Shown one piece after another: positions 26,501 through 38,453 of a stretch of 64,000 nt of DNA (its first letter is position 1; the number at the start of each line of letters is the position of its first letter). The notes under the pieces were generated by a model, which did no database searches, had not been told where the DNA came from, and was given only the letters and a program-made list of their open reading frames with translations. The stretch comes from Atopsyche davidsoni (taxonomy: Eukaryota > Arthropoda > Insecta > Trichoptera > Hydrobiosidae), in NCBI GenBank assembly GCA_022113835.1, contig JAILWY010000016.1:7843501-7907500 (forward strand), given 5' to 3'. Position numbers and translations under genes: made by a program.

Positions 26501-29500
26501 ACGATGATGGGCAAGAAGCGTGTTTATGTTAACACCAGAAGGACACTTGTTCGTTTTATCCATCCATTGTGGCAGCTATGAACATCTAAATAAAGTTACA
26601 TGGATTTAAACGTAACCCTATATATTTATTTTCTATAAATTTTAGTATCCCTTAGTAAATTTTATAAGAATATCAAACATGCTATGGCTAACAATATTTA
26701 AAAAAAAAGCAACTGCAAATAAATATATAAAAGGGATAATTAACAACATCATTTCAAATGAGTTATTATAATGTTATATATTTATTTGTGGAGTTTTTAC
26801 TCAAGAACAAGACATAAAAACTCATAAAAGCCTAAAAGTAAATCGTTAAGTAATTTTGCCACACAATATGATATTAATATATATTAATTTAATTTATGAT
26901 ATAATTTAAACTGGATGCAATTGGTTTTGGTTATGTTTGTTATATAAATGGTAATAATAAATATGATCTTGTGAAAAGTTACATAAAAAAATTTAAACAC
27001 AGTTAATTTGGTAATTTCATATTTTTTATGAATAATTGTTTACTTTGATATTTTTTTTAAAGACAAAAAATAGTAACGCGCAAATGTAATATTAATAGTC
27101 TATTTTGCATTAAATGAAAATGATTTATTAAAGTTTATCATAAATAATTCTGATGGAATATTAATTAAAATGAATAGTTTTAATTGCAGGATCTTAGATA
27201 ACCGACATCTTCTCGGGGAAACTTCTCTCGAGCTGGTTTCCAAAGAATCTTCCAGATTAAATACTTCTAAATGAACGACTCTTTCAATTTGTAATTCTAC
27301 GAAGTAAAAAGATGCTAATGAAAAATTGCTAGTATAATAATAACACAAGAATTTCTTTTTAATATTAACATCGTCAAATAAATTTTAAAAGTAATATTTA
27401 TATAATATAATATAGTGTAATTAGAAATATTTCGTTTTTGTTTTAAGTATGTTAAACCAGATTCTTAGAAGATTACTAAATAGTGATAAGCGAGATTTAT
27501 TTGTCTCGGAGCCATTTGTCCAAGTACGATTGTTAAAAATGAGTGATTTATTATTGTATTAAATTACGGGAATCTATTTTCGTTACTCGTTTGTATATAT
27601 TTGTGTGAACGTAAGATTTGCGGAGATTGTTTATTTATATTCCAGTGGTAACCACCTAATTTCTTTAGTGTGCCTAGAACTATTTCGACTTTTTTAGAGC
27701 GCACTATCAATGGCACTTGAAAATCGTAAATTATTCTATTGAATTCAATACGCCTTTGTTGTTATTCTTACAAAATAAAACAAGTGTCTCGAATATTTTG
27801 GTTAAATCCCCTGCATTTTGTAATAATTCTATTTCTTATTACAAAACCATTTAAATACTTAGACTTTATTTTACTGTTTCATATAAAATAGACTACATTT
27901 TCAAAGGTGGTTACTATTGTACTATTGTGAGTCAATTCTCTGCGTTTACAGAGTATCCCAACTGACGAAGCAATTAATTTCCTAATATAAAATATTAGTT
28001 TCACTAATATATACATGTGATTTCTGCAAATTAACCCTTTATTGTCGGATGCAGGCTTTGTGTGATTTACTCAAGTACACCAAGGTAGATATTACAGAAG
28101 GAAGACGTCGAAACCATTTGACCTTAATTGATTTAACTATCTTATTTAGAGGTCAATCTTGTTCAATAAAGAAGTTGTAAGTTACTCCTTTAAATATATG
28201 TGTCAGTAAGTATATTCTTTTAAAAAAAAAAAAACACTGCAATTTACATTTTAACACTTTTTAAATAAAAATTTGAATCTACAATATAATATTGATTTTT
28301 TTGCCATCGTTAAACTACATACAATTTGATAACTTACTTCTATGATGGAAATATAAAAAAATAAATAAAAATTAAGCTAAACCAAAGACTTTGTAATAAT
28401 GAAGATAATTTCCTAAAATTTAGCGATTGTAGGGATTGAATGGGCGTCATGCTTCATTCGACGGCTAGCAAAGCACTTTAAAGTTGTTTTTCAGGTTATT
28501 TTTCTTCTCACGAAAGCTTTTAAACTTTATCGAGCTTCTAAGGTAACAATGACAGTTTTATTTACAGTCGCTATTTGTTTTTTTGAACTATCGTCATCGT
28601 TTTCTTTAAAAAAACAGAAATTATCTTTCTCTCTGAAAGGGGAGTAAGATTGATCTACTAACTTAAGACGCTCCTGAAAAGTCTCTGTTATTAACCAGAA
28701 AGTTATTATGAGTGGCAAAAACCTTTTCTTATACCAGCAGTTGAAATGTATGAAGATTAACGAAGTACAAAAATATGCTTTAAAAAAGGTTTCAAACATC
28801 AATCTGATTTAGGAGATATATTAAAATTGTTAATCATCCTGAATAGACCGTGAAACTTTTATTTCAAAGAAATCAACATTTTGATGATATTATTTCAATT
28901 TTTTTTTCTAGCACTTTTATACCGTCGTCAGGAGTTTTTTTTGCGCATCCTGTACAAAGCTCTCTCATTTGTGACGTGTCAATCCATGATATTTTCTCTT
29001 AGAAAAGCACATTACAGGCACCTCGATTTTTGTCATTATAACTATCTTAAGTGTCCAGGCCTCAATTCTACAAAAAAGAACTGAGACAACATAATATTTC
29101 AACTAAACAAAATCTTCACAATAGAAAACTAATTAACACTTCTCGTATACTAACGTTATATTAATAACAGTATTTAAGAAAGCATTCAAAAGATGTTATA
29201 ATTATAAATGAAAATAACATAACTGTTTGAAAATATATCATTCTCGGTGCAAACACTAGACGTTCTAATTATACCAAACAAACAAATAATCGTTTCTCCG
29301 GTAATTGGGTTTGCTTCATCTTGTTCACGATGTATCTCTGCAGATGAAACCAAAACAAAAATCCACTTAGGTCGGGTAAATAAACAATTTGTCGCATTTA
29401 AAATATACCCAGAAGGCCGTGTCACAATAAGTCAAATTACGTAACATTAAAAATTATTATATTTTATTTATAAGATTATTTGATGTGACATCCTATAGAT

Positions 29501-30039
29501 TAATACGCAAAAGATGCATTTCTTGAATAAGTACTTCAATTAATGATAAACACCGACTAAGCATGTTTGATTGAGAACTTCATCATTTGCACAATCTTGA
29601 TACCAATTTATGAAATGTAAATTATATAATATGTATTGATATTTTGAGCATTATGATGTAGATAATCCCAAGACAATTATACTTAAATGTATAAAAATTC
29701 ATAGAATCAAAAATAGTGTGATAATTGTTCTTCTCTTAGACATTACTAAAATAATGCTTTTAAAACTTTCTTTAAGTCATGAATTCTTTGTGATCAAAAT
29801 TTTACTTTTTATTAAACCTAAAATATACACTATGAAAGCTTTTCATCAGAAAAATTTCAAACTTTTCTCATTAAACGGTTTTTGTGCTGTATACAAAAAC
29901 TGCTTACAAGTATCGACTTGACAGCGATTATACAAGCGGACTATAGTTTTTTTATTGAATATTAGGGAAATTACCGTACTCAATACAAATTTCAATAATT
30001 TCACGGGAAAGTAGAATGAGCACCTACTTTATTTTCGTA
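26501..30039. other. AT-rich non-coding stretch
   Basis: Frames at 27100-27348 and 28527-28802 (minus) and 28881-29084 (plus) are AT-driven and unrecognised. No islands. Confidence 0.55.
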
Positions 30040-30250
30040 TAGCGTCCATTGTAAATCTCGATCCCGAGTCGTTTTTCTTCCAGCCCTACAAACTGCCGCG
30101 TCATCCAACAAACGATTCCTCGAAAACAACAATAAGACACAAAAGCGGTTGATTTATGAACTGCAGCGTGTGGCACGGCCCCGCCGGGGCTCCGGTCGGA
30201 GATTAGCGAAACAATGCCGAGCTCCCCTCCTCGCCTGCGACAGATATCCT
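30040..30250. other. GC-rich island
   Basis: CACGGCCCCGCCGGGGCTCC contains GGCCCCGCCGGGGC, a near-palindrome. Its end, CTCCCCTCCTCGCCTGCGAC, is CT-rich. The 87-codon minus-strand frame has no domain I recognise. Confidence 0.38.
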
Positions 30251-30404
30251 TAATAATGGATTTGCAATGATCATTAAAATACCTCAAGGTGAAAGCTATT
30301 ATTATTGTTGTAAAAGTAGATCTATCTTATTTTTATATTTAATGTAAAAAATATGTACTCCTCTGCTCTCCCCAATCTTTTGGCATGGTTGCCATTTGTG
30401 TCCT

Positions 30405-30640
30405 GATCGGTAACGGAGTAGTGAACTTGGAATGGTTGTGAGAGGATGTATTCTGAAAATGCCTTGTATTATAAAAGGTAGGGGGAGGGGACTTCTGCTA
30501 CTGTTTCCGCAGCCTGCTGCAAAAGGAGTATCAGATCTAAATGCCATAGCTTCGTAAGGAAAGGATTGTATAATATAAAATTGGACAGCAGAAAAACGCA
30601 GAGCATTCTTTCGAATGCAAAATTGCGGTGTAGAAGGACT
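30405..30640 (-). repeat. Dispersed repeat family, reverse-strand copy of the second half
   Basis: Read on the minus strand it has CCTTCTACACCGCAATTTT, then TTTAGATCTGATACTCCTTT, GCAGCAGGCTGCGGAAACAG, and finally CCAAGTTCACTACTCCGTTA and CCGATC. These are in the same order as 8210-8401. It carries about 40 extra bases before the GATCTGATACTCC block. Open frames on this strand (to 30654) are remnants of whatever the repeat once encoded and I do not call them genes. Confidence 0.75.
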
Positions 30641-30753
30641 AGTTTTGCCAACATGCTAGGTTAGCAGAAAAATTAACAAAACCATCCTCATAATTTGACA
30701 CACATTTTTTTTACGACAGGTGTACTTGCAATCGTCAAGAAGAAGAAGCACTT

Positions 30754-30823
30754 GTCCCAGCGCTGCTTGAGGTTATCATTCCTTCGAAGTGCTGGGACCA
30801 TCAAACATCCTTGAAGATGGTCC
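30754..30823. other. Overlapping alternative hairpins in a GC-richer block
   Basis: GTCCCAGCGCT (30754-30764) pairs with AGTGCTGGGAC (30788-30798) with one mismatch. The tail of that second arm is also the first arm of another stem, GGACCATC (30795-30802) with GATGGTCC (30816-30823). The two folds compete for shared bases. Just after it comes AAAACGTCGGAG. Phrases of this kind (…GATGG..C.AAACGTCGG…) are common at the ends of some retroelements; that link is from memory and unproven. Confidence 0.4.
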
Positions 30824-31039
30824 AAAACGTCGGAGAAATGAAAGCCTGCAACGCAACACCCAACAAACCGAATCAACTGAACTCAACAATATATATATTT
30901 TTAATTTTAAAATAATTTTGTTTAAAGTTAAATATTGTATCATCGCTCTGCCTTAAGTATTATAAACCAAAGCACACAAGTCTACTACAAAAAAAAACTT
31001 ATGAAATATCAAAATATCATCGTGTAATGTTTTTTAATA

Positions 31040-31230
31040 CAAAGCCGCAACGGTACACAGCGCGGTTGGTTGCCGTTGACGTGAAGCATTTATCGTCACG
31101 TGTCTGGGCCGCGCGGCACGTGGATATGATTCAGAGCCTCATGAATAAACCAGCGGGTGCAGCAACCCCCAGGGTTGTTCCCCGAAGCCAGCGGGCTAAC
31201 CCTACCTTTACCTCACTGGAGAAATAACAG
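31040..31230. other. GC-rich island with E-boxes
   Basis: CGTCACGTGTC and GGCACGTGGAT lie about 20 bp apart, each with CACGTG. A 66-codon plus-strand frame runs through it but has no recognisable domain. Confidence 0.38.
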
Positions 31231-31739
31231 GTTTTGAGTGTCTTATACACAATTTAAAGCTTTAAAATGTTACAAATACATAATTAATGTTTGAGCCTAT
31301 TATTTGACAAGGATTTATATGCCATGTGTAAGTTTTATAAAAATGAGTTGATAATAACTTTGAAATTGAATATCTATGGAAATTAAGAGAATATATAACT
31401 TTCGATTGACTTAAAACCAGATACATGCTGTAATTGTTTTATTGTCTTAAAACAGCAATATGATGATCAATTTAAAAGTGTTGTATAATGAATAGACATT
31501 TAATATATTTTTCCAAAGGAAGTGAAAAATCAATTTATATAGTCACTTCAGTGCAAAAAAATTCTATGCAATATAAGCCTCAAGCAGAAAATACATTAAC
31601 ATGTGATTTCATAGACAGATCACATAAAAAGTTAAAGCTTTATTATAGCGGGGAACAAAATAATGAAATATATGTTGTATTTTTTAAAGTGATACATATT
31701 TGGCCAAAGTATATTTTAAACTAACAAGTTTATAAGTTT

Positions 31740-31930
31740 TTTTGATCCCTCGCGATCGTTTAAAATTGTCCGTCCAATTTTTTTACTCAGAATTTTCAGG
31801 TTTCAGTTGGCCGCGTGCGTATTTGCATTCCTCTCAAAAGGGTCGTGTGTGACGGACGTCCGCTTTTATTTATTTTTTATTTAACCCTTCGCTCTAAAGT
31901 GACCGCCGGGGTTAGGAAGACCAAGAGTGA
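31740..31930. other. Island with octamer and CCTCGCGATCG
   Basis: ATTTGCAT, the POU-factor octamer, lies in GTATTTGCATTCCTC near 31830. GTGACGGACGTCCG, a 10-bp palindrome CGGACGTCCG, follows near 31853. No coding frame. Confidence 0.38.
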
Positions 31931-32509
31931 TGAAAATTTAAATTTAATGCTTTATTATACGAGTACATAGTAAATATACGTTTAGAATTTTCAGGAAAAA
32001 TTGCTTCAGGCAATAAAGTTTACTTTTTAAAATAACAGTTACAAATGTTCTCTTTGTTATTTTAAGCAAAAAAATTTCAATCTGTGTGATTTTTTAAAAA
32101 AATATAAAAAGAAAGAAATGTTTATGGATTAATTCGTGTCATTGTTTTAAAATTAATACTTGTCCCTCATTTGTATAAACGGTGACTATAGGTTGTATTA
32201 AACAGTTTCATGTTTCTAATGGTAAAATTTTTGTTTAATTATAAAATGTCGAAAACATCAAAGAGTCAAATCGCTAAAGCTAGGATAACTTGAAAGATAT
32301 CTGTATTTTTTTATCAAAGCTTGTGTGTGCTGTGTACCTATTATTTTTTTAACAATTATTTAAATTTAAAATTATAGTCTGAATTTTTCAGAACCTGAAA
32401 AATTTCAATTTTATAAATAGTTGATAAATATACATAAAAAAGTGTTTTAAAATGTAAGATTTTCAGTAAGGTATCGTGAAGGCAACAGTCATTCTTTTTA
32501 CCTTAGTAA

Positions 32510-32730
32510 AAGGTCATCGAACACAAATGCATTCATAGAAAGACAGCCCCGTGGTTGCAGTGGCTCCCGGAGCACCATGGCTAATGAGGCCACGTAGCAA
32601 CGGAGGCAGGGGTGGCACCCTCCCCCGTGTACGTGTGAGAGCAGCTGATCGCTCTCCTTCCTGAGGGATGATGGAAGTCTGCACGCTGATAGGGCTATAA
32701 ATCACGTTGATACATCAAGGCCGCAACGGT
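32510..32730. other. GC-rich block of unknown nature
   Basis: Dense GC from CAGCCCCGTGGTTGCAGTGG to GAAGTCTGCACGCTGATAGG. It ends AAGGCCGCAACGGTGTAC, whose GCCGCAACGGT also occurs at about 31044. No gene is supported; it may be a repeat. Confidence 0.35.
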
Positions 32731-33349
32731 GTACTTGTTATGAAATCTAGTTTTTGTTATTAATATCCTGTATTTTACTGTGTTTTTGATAAAACTAACA
32801 TGAGGTATAACGTTGACATTAAATTCAATTGTGTGAACAACAAAATTGAAAAAGTAGTTACAACGAATGATTCTCGTTCATATATTTGAAAAAAAAAGTC
32901 TTAATAAAAATATTATTATGATTTTTAATTATAGAACCTCCGTGACTAAATGTTTTCTCATTCTGTGCTCTGTGATCATTTAATGTTTAATCAAATCTCA
33001 TCTCCAGACTAGTTCCTTACATAAAGAGATGTATTTTTACTGTGGTGTAACAGCTCAAGACTCTGGAAGACCTACAATAAAAGGCTTAAGTAGAAAAAAG
33101 TTCATGTCATATATATAATTTTTTTGATCGAGTAAATCTGCCAACATTTTAAGATTATTGCACTACCCTTAAAATTATAAATGTATTCATTTGTTGGTTT
33201 ATTATATCTGTTATCAATACTCGTCGTTTTTCGATTTTAGCATCGAACTTCATGCTTTTCAGCAACAACAACAAACAACACAAAATGAGCAAACTAAGTC
33301 CACTGCATTAGCTTAAAACTAAAGCTGCTACAACGACATCGGGGAAAAG

Positions 33350-33605
33350 CAAGCAAAAAAATGAAAGCTCCTCGGCCGCGCATTAGCCGCCGAGGCCCGC
33401 TCGTCCCCAGTCCTGGCAACATTTATTGCAGTAGTTTTTAATTAACACTGCACTCCCGGGACGGAGTGCATTCTGGGCAAAAAGCGGCGACGGCTCAGCC
33501 GGCGGGGGACAAAGGACGGCTGCCCGTTTGTTTGCAAAAAGAAACGGTGTTGCCAGCCCGCGACGGGCTTTTCTCTTCTCCCGGGACGCACACATTTAAA
33601 GTTAC
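33350..33605. other. GC-rich island with internal hairpin
   Basis: CTCGGCCGCGCATTAGCCGC opens it. A perfect 8-bp inverted repeat TGCACTCC/GGAGTGCA (33449-33456/33463-33470) lies mid-way, and CAGCCCGCGACGGGCTTTTC follows. The two overlapping minus-strand frames are not convincing proteins. Confidence 0.42.
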
Positions 33606-33859
33606 TTTCCAAAAAAAAAAATTTTGATATATGAAATCATATTTTAATGAGGATACACTTATTTGTTCAAAAATAAATTCTTGCACTCGTGTAATTTGAT
33701 TCGTGGATATGTCATGTATATGAAGCAAAGAAAGTCATGAATCTTTCATGAAAAAATGAACACAACGCATAAAAGTAAGGCAGATACTTAAAACGTCATA
33801 TATCTAAGATGATCGTCAACAGTTCAAAAAAAATATGTATGAAAAACGGCGTATCGATA

Positions 33860-34200
33860 CCCTGGGGTATATAATGTCAAAGGTGGGATCCGCTCCGGCG
33901 CGGGTCGCCATCCGTCTTTTTGGTCGCATGGCGTGCAACTCGGGGTTCCTTGTATGGAAAATGGGTTAATTGTTGGCGTAGGGTAAATTTGTAATCATTT
34001 GTCATGGTTTGTCAAAATCTTTTATTCATAAAGGCGGGCTTCGTGCTTTGCGAGTAAGATTCGGGTATTTGTTACAGGGCGGATTATTCAACGCGTTAAA
34101 TTATATTTTTTCGACGTGAAAAAGCTTTCTGAAATGTGGGCTAAATACGAGGTTCAGCGCAATATCCGACAGCCGGGCTTTTTAGAATTTGACGGACTGT
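33860..34200. other. Moderately GC-rich island
   Basis: GTGGGATCCGCTCCGGCGCG is followed by repeated TTGTAATC/TTGTCATGG-like phrases and ATTCAACGCGTTAAAT. It holds no open frame over 60 codons. It looks like a non-coding island. Confidence 0.35.
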
Positions 34201-34904
34201 AAAAACATGTTCGTTTATATTTTGTAACGTTACAATGCCACTATAAGAATGGTTTTGCGAAATAAATTAACGCAAAATGAAAAAAATACAGCCAATATTT
34301 CTTCATACATTATACCTGTATAAGTAATATGTTTAATGTTAAAAACAAGTCACTTGTGAAATACTCACCCCCCCATACAGTTTTTGTGGAAAAATGGTTA
34401 TTTGTCTAAAAAATGTTTCAAGAGCTAATTTATACGAATTATTCATTTCTAATAAACAGCAAAAACGATTTCTTACTTAATACAACGATTATTTGTACAT
34501 ACATTTGAAAAAATATTTTTTGGTACGCTGTTAACTATTTGGTTTGCAATGTATTTTGAAATTAAGGTGCAAACAGTTGCCATTAAGTATTGAAGTTGTC
34601 ATTTAAAAAATATGTATAATTTACGATACAACATGGGAAAATATCCAGACTCAACAAAATGAAAATTTACTTACATTTCACCAAATGCGATATTTGAAGA
34701 CTATGCTCGTAGTTAAATAGAGGAAAAAAATATGCTTTAAATTTATAATTAGTTGTTTTTAATTAATTAAGAAAAACAGTACCGTTTTATTACCATATTA
34801 ATGTTAATTTCCAACACTCTTGATAATGAATTCGTAATTATAAATGCAGTAAAGTTTATCCTACTAAAACTGCGCATAGTGCAACTAAATAACTTGCACG
34901 TTAT

Positions 34905-35095
34905 AGGCATTGCGTTTAGCTGGATGGGAATTTCCTCGCACTACAGCCTTCCCGCGCGAGCGTGCCCGGTGTGGCCAGGCGGCAGAGACCTGCATTGCCG
35001 ATAAATAATTCCTCGCCGGGAATCTCTGCGCCGAGTGGCAACACAGTGTCGGTAATTAAATTTTGAACAGCGAGCACACAATCTGCACGGGAAAG
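34905..35095. other. GC-rich island
   Basis: CCCGCGCGAGCGTGCCCGGT, GGCGGCAGAGACCTGC and CTCGCCGGGAATCTCTGCGC are its GC-rich parts. There is no supported gene. Confidence 0.35.
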
Positions 35096-35519
35096 TAAAC
35101 ATATCGTAGATTTCGTAATAAAAAGATATGTGTGTATTTCTTATAAGATGTTAATTTTTTTCTTTTGTTAATCATGATTCTATAGTTTTGATGCAATATT
35201 ATATAATACAAAAATTAAATTTAAAAATTGATTTAAAACAAAAAAAAATTTAAACTTATTTGTGCTAAAGCAACATAAAATTTATGTTAAAACAAATGTA
35301 TGCGTTGTTTTATGTAGTTTGTATTACTTTGTGCTATCGACTTCCGATCTTTATTTTAACTAATTAAGCCTTTTATCTTTTAAATAAAACACAAAGAAAA
35401 CAAACATACAGACATAAGAAACAAATTACATAAATCCTGTTTATTTAGTGAATTGGTTCTATCTTTAACCTTATATTATTTTGTGTATTTGAAAAACTTA
35501 AAAAACTCAATATAAATTG

Positions 35520-35960
35520 TACGTGACGCTGTTTGTTTAGCGGGCAGCTGACGTCAAAACGCTTAACACGCCTCGCCACCCGTGTTATCAGTGTGATATT
35601 TACAAGTAGATTACTGATTTGATTATGAAAAATTAATTTTTAATAATACGTCTTTAAATGTTGCGGCAGCTCTTCTGCAGCTCCTCCCGGGTACAAACAG
35701 ACGCGAGCGTGTGTATTTAGTCGGTGTTGCCAGGTTAGCGTGAGTTTTGTATAATTTAGCGTCGAATAAATTTGATAATTAGTCGACTCCGTGTTCATTC
35801 CGCAACTGTGAATTCGGTAGAGTTAGATATCAATTTAAACAGCACGGCGCGACGGGGCGTTTGATTGTTAACTACTGTATATCGGGGGGAAAAAACCACG
35901 GCCTGGGAATTCATTTAAAGTACAGATTTATCGTACAATTTACCTGCACCGAAACATGGC
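35520..35960. other. Long moderately GC-rich island
   Basis: Starts with the CRE at 35549, then CTTCTGCAGCTCCTCCCGGG and GACGCGAGCGTGTG. A GTCGGTGTTGCCAGG follows, and further on CACGGCGCGACGGGGCG. No reading frame persists. It is a candidate regulatory region. Confidence 0.38.
35549..35556. promoter_or_regulatory. CRE palindrome
   Basis: TGACGTCA preceded by CAGC (CAGCTGACGTCA), so it overlaps a CAGCTG E-box by two bases. It opens the island 35520-35960. Confidence 0.45.
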
Positions 35961-36309
35961 CAATCAACAAAAAACATGTTTACTGATTCGTTTCCATTAT
36001 TAAAAAAAAAATATATATATATATTTCGCTTTTCTATAACCATTTTTAATTAAACAATTATTTTGGATGTTCTATGATACATAAGTACACGGTATATCGT
36101 ATACTTTTTTAAATAAGTTATGTAAACTATTTAAAATATACCAGAGGTTTGTTTTATATCGTGATTTTTAAATAGTTAAAATCAATTTAGGCTAACGTAT
36201 GAATATTATGGAAAAAAAATTAAAACTTTACGTTTCAACACATAATCTGATACAAAACAAGTGAGATATTCAGATAACATTAGCACTAACAGTAATGTTT
36301 CATGTAGAT

Positions 36310-36540
36310 TGTTGTCTATGAAAACCGGACCGGAAGTGCAGTTGTCCAATTACCGGCCGACCGGAAGCGGCGCTCACACCCCGATAACAATCTCCAAATA
36401 GAAAATAAGCTACCGCCGTACAGGCAGGCGCCTCGGCCGGAAGTCTTCGTGCAAACTTGGGACAAAGCAATCTCCTGAAGTTTCAGCGCAGCTTGCATCG
36501 CGTAAGCTTTTATGCCAAGCAAATGACACATTGTTAGGTT
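36310..36540. other. GC-rich island with repeated CCGGAAG ETS-type cores
   Basis: CCGGAAG occurs three times (near 36331, 36361 and 36436), and CCGGCCGACCGG separates the first two. CCGGAAGT is the ETS-factor core. The 71-codon minus-strand frame here shows no domain. Confidence 0.42.
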
Positions 36541-36839
36541 ATTTTATTACATATTGAGTTTCTATATTTTTATTACTTTAAATTTAACTTTATGATTTTT
36601 CATGCTTTTATGTATGTTTGGTGATCGTTATTATGAGTTGATCCGGTTTCATGGGTATTCTGATATTTGGGATTCAAAAAATTTAAAATATTTCAAGTTT
36701 ATATTGTGAGAACAATTACAAAAAAACAATAACAACAAAATTAAAATACTCCACACCTAATTAGTGAAGATAAAATGTTTGGTTGCGTATATTAAAATCA
36801 CATTTCAAACCAACTCATAGCAAATAAATTTAAATTGCT

Positions 36840-37091
36840 TTAGTAATTTAACATAAAGATCTTTTCAACTTCCGATTCCGCGCTGCTTAGGGCATGGCCG
36901 GAACCTTGTCCCAAATGCGGAGATTCCACAAGCCTCCCGTCCCGCAGATACAAATTATATGAATATTTGTCGACCTCACCAGTTGCCCATAAGCCTTCCG
37001 TCATAATTTCATCCACATAATATTCCACTAACAAATTAGCCTTATCTCGGACCACAGCATCGGTCCGAGTCGGGCTCGACCACTTTGGCAT
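36840..37091 (-). CDS. Unrecognised 83-codon ORF, candidate small gene or exon
   Basis: An ATG at 37089-37091 opens 83 codons ending in TAA at 36840-36842. The protein would be hydrophilic and charge-rich, with a balanced composition: it begins MPKWSSPTRTDAVVRDKAN, has aromatic/acidic patches (VEYYVDEIM) and ends ESEVEKIFMLNY. It has no signal peptide, membrane helix or motif that I recognise. The block is GC-richer than its surroundings, and such a balanced amino-acid mix is unusual among the AT-driven open frames here. There is no clear splice site, promoter or poly(A) signal to settle it. It could equally be a conserved non-coding block that happens to stay open. Confidence 0.22.
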   Translation of the reverse strand: MPKWSSPTRTDAVVRDKANLLVEYYVDEIMTEGLWATGEVDKYSYNLYLRDGRLVESPHLGQGSGHALSSAESEVEKIFMLNY

Positions 37092-37619
37092 TCTAGAAAA
37101 TTAACCGAGCCGTCCTCCGATAGGAAATCATTATATGTGACAGCAGATATGTGCTATAATAAAATTGCATTAAACTAATTTTGTTAATTACAGAAAACAT
37201 TTAATTTCATTTGAAAGTTCAATCGTTTACGATATATCTTAAATTATATAGAATTCAAAATAAAATAATTATTCTAGCATTCTTTAAACTTATTTAAAAA
37301 TTTGTGTTTTTAGGTTAACATAACGAAAAGCTTTTAAAAATACATTAGTGATTTTTCCACATGTTAATTTTATTGGTGACCGGTTTCGCCAACCTTTAAC
37401 GTTGGCATTATCTAACTCACAAAATAAGAGTTTATAGAAATGTTGTAAAATTCTCATCAAAAGTAATTATTAAAAAAAAATCTCTCAACACTTAAATATT
37501 AGATTTTTTTTAGTGTCTATAAATTAGTTTTAATTTTCACGGGTTAATAAATCAATTGCCTCTATCAGAATATATGAAATTAAAAAAATACCAGTGAGAT
37601 TTATCCTCCCGTCAGCTCA

Positions 37620-37880
37620 ACAGCATAACCTTAAGACCCATCTACTCCGGGACGCGTGAGTTAACCCTTGGAGTATCGGCGGGTCATCCCCGACCCCGGG
37701 TGGGGAGATAACCCTGTACGTGTCGGGGGCCCCGGCCCCGCCAGCCCCCGGGGGCCAGGAGCTCCCAGAGCCGCCTCTCTGCACATATGCGCGATGCCGG
37801 GTCTGATTCTATCAAGATTTGTATTGTAATACATCACCGCCTGGCCTTGTACCACGACCACTGCGGATGTGCCTTATTTA
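37620..37880. other. GC-rich block with G/C-run inverted repeats
   Basis: GTCGGGGGCCCCGGCCCCGC and AGCCCCCGGGGGCCAGG near 37723-37757 can fold on each other in several registers. The block has sharp edges against AT-rich DNA. A 66-codon minus-strand frame crosses it without a domain. A transposon fragment is plausible. Confidence 0.4.
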
Positions 37881-38442
37881 AATGTTACTGTAAAATTCAC
37901 TGCCTTTGCCTTTATTGAATCAAGTCTAAAAAAAATAATCAATCGCTAGATTACTTCTTTAAAATATTTTCAATATAATGCTTTTTCGTGCACGAGCCAG
38001 ATATAAAAAACAAACCATAGAAAATATGTAAAGTACACACACACATATATATATATATATTCAGTCTCCCAATCATTTTTTTTTAATATATCAAGCAATT
38101 GTTTGCAATTCAAGTGATAAGAAAGTTAATTTAAAAAACTGACGCATAATAAAAATTAAACGTTTTATTTGGGATAACAATGCTTTATGCTGCGTAGGTC
38201 CAATATACAAAATAGAACAGAGAAAATAGGCGTAATAAATATACAGTCTGAGGTCAAAATAAACCTTGATATTATGTAGATAGGATACTCGAGTTATTAT
38301 GAATAAACGTGGAATGTACGTGACCCACTAAAGAAAGAGAAGTCCCTGACTGCGGCTCGTGTTCCTACAGATGTTTGCAGATATCCCTACCAAATTAATA
38401 GGGTACGTTTTACGGCCAAAACAACAATAAAAGTTCACCATA

Positions 38443-38453
38443 AAAATGGCGGC
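38443..38453 (+). promoter_or_regulatory. YY1/Pho-like site
   Basis: AAAATGGCGGC matches the strong YY1 (Drosophila Pho) consensus core. ACTTCCG, an ETS-type core in reverse, lies about 20 bases on. Flanks are otherwise AT-rich. Confidence 0.35.
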
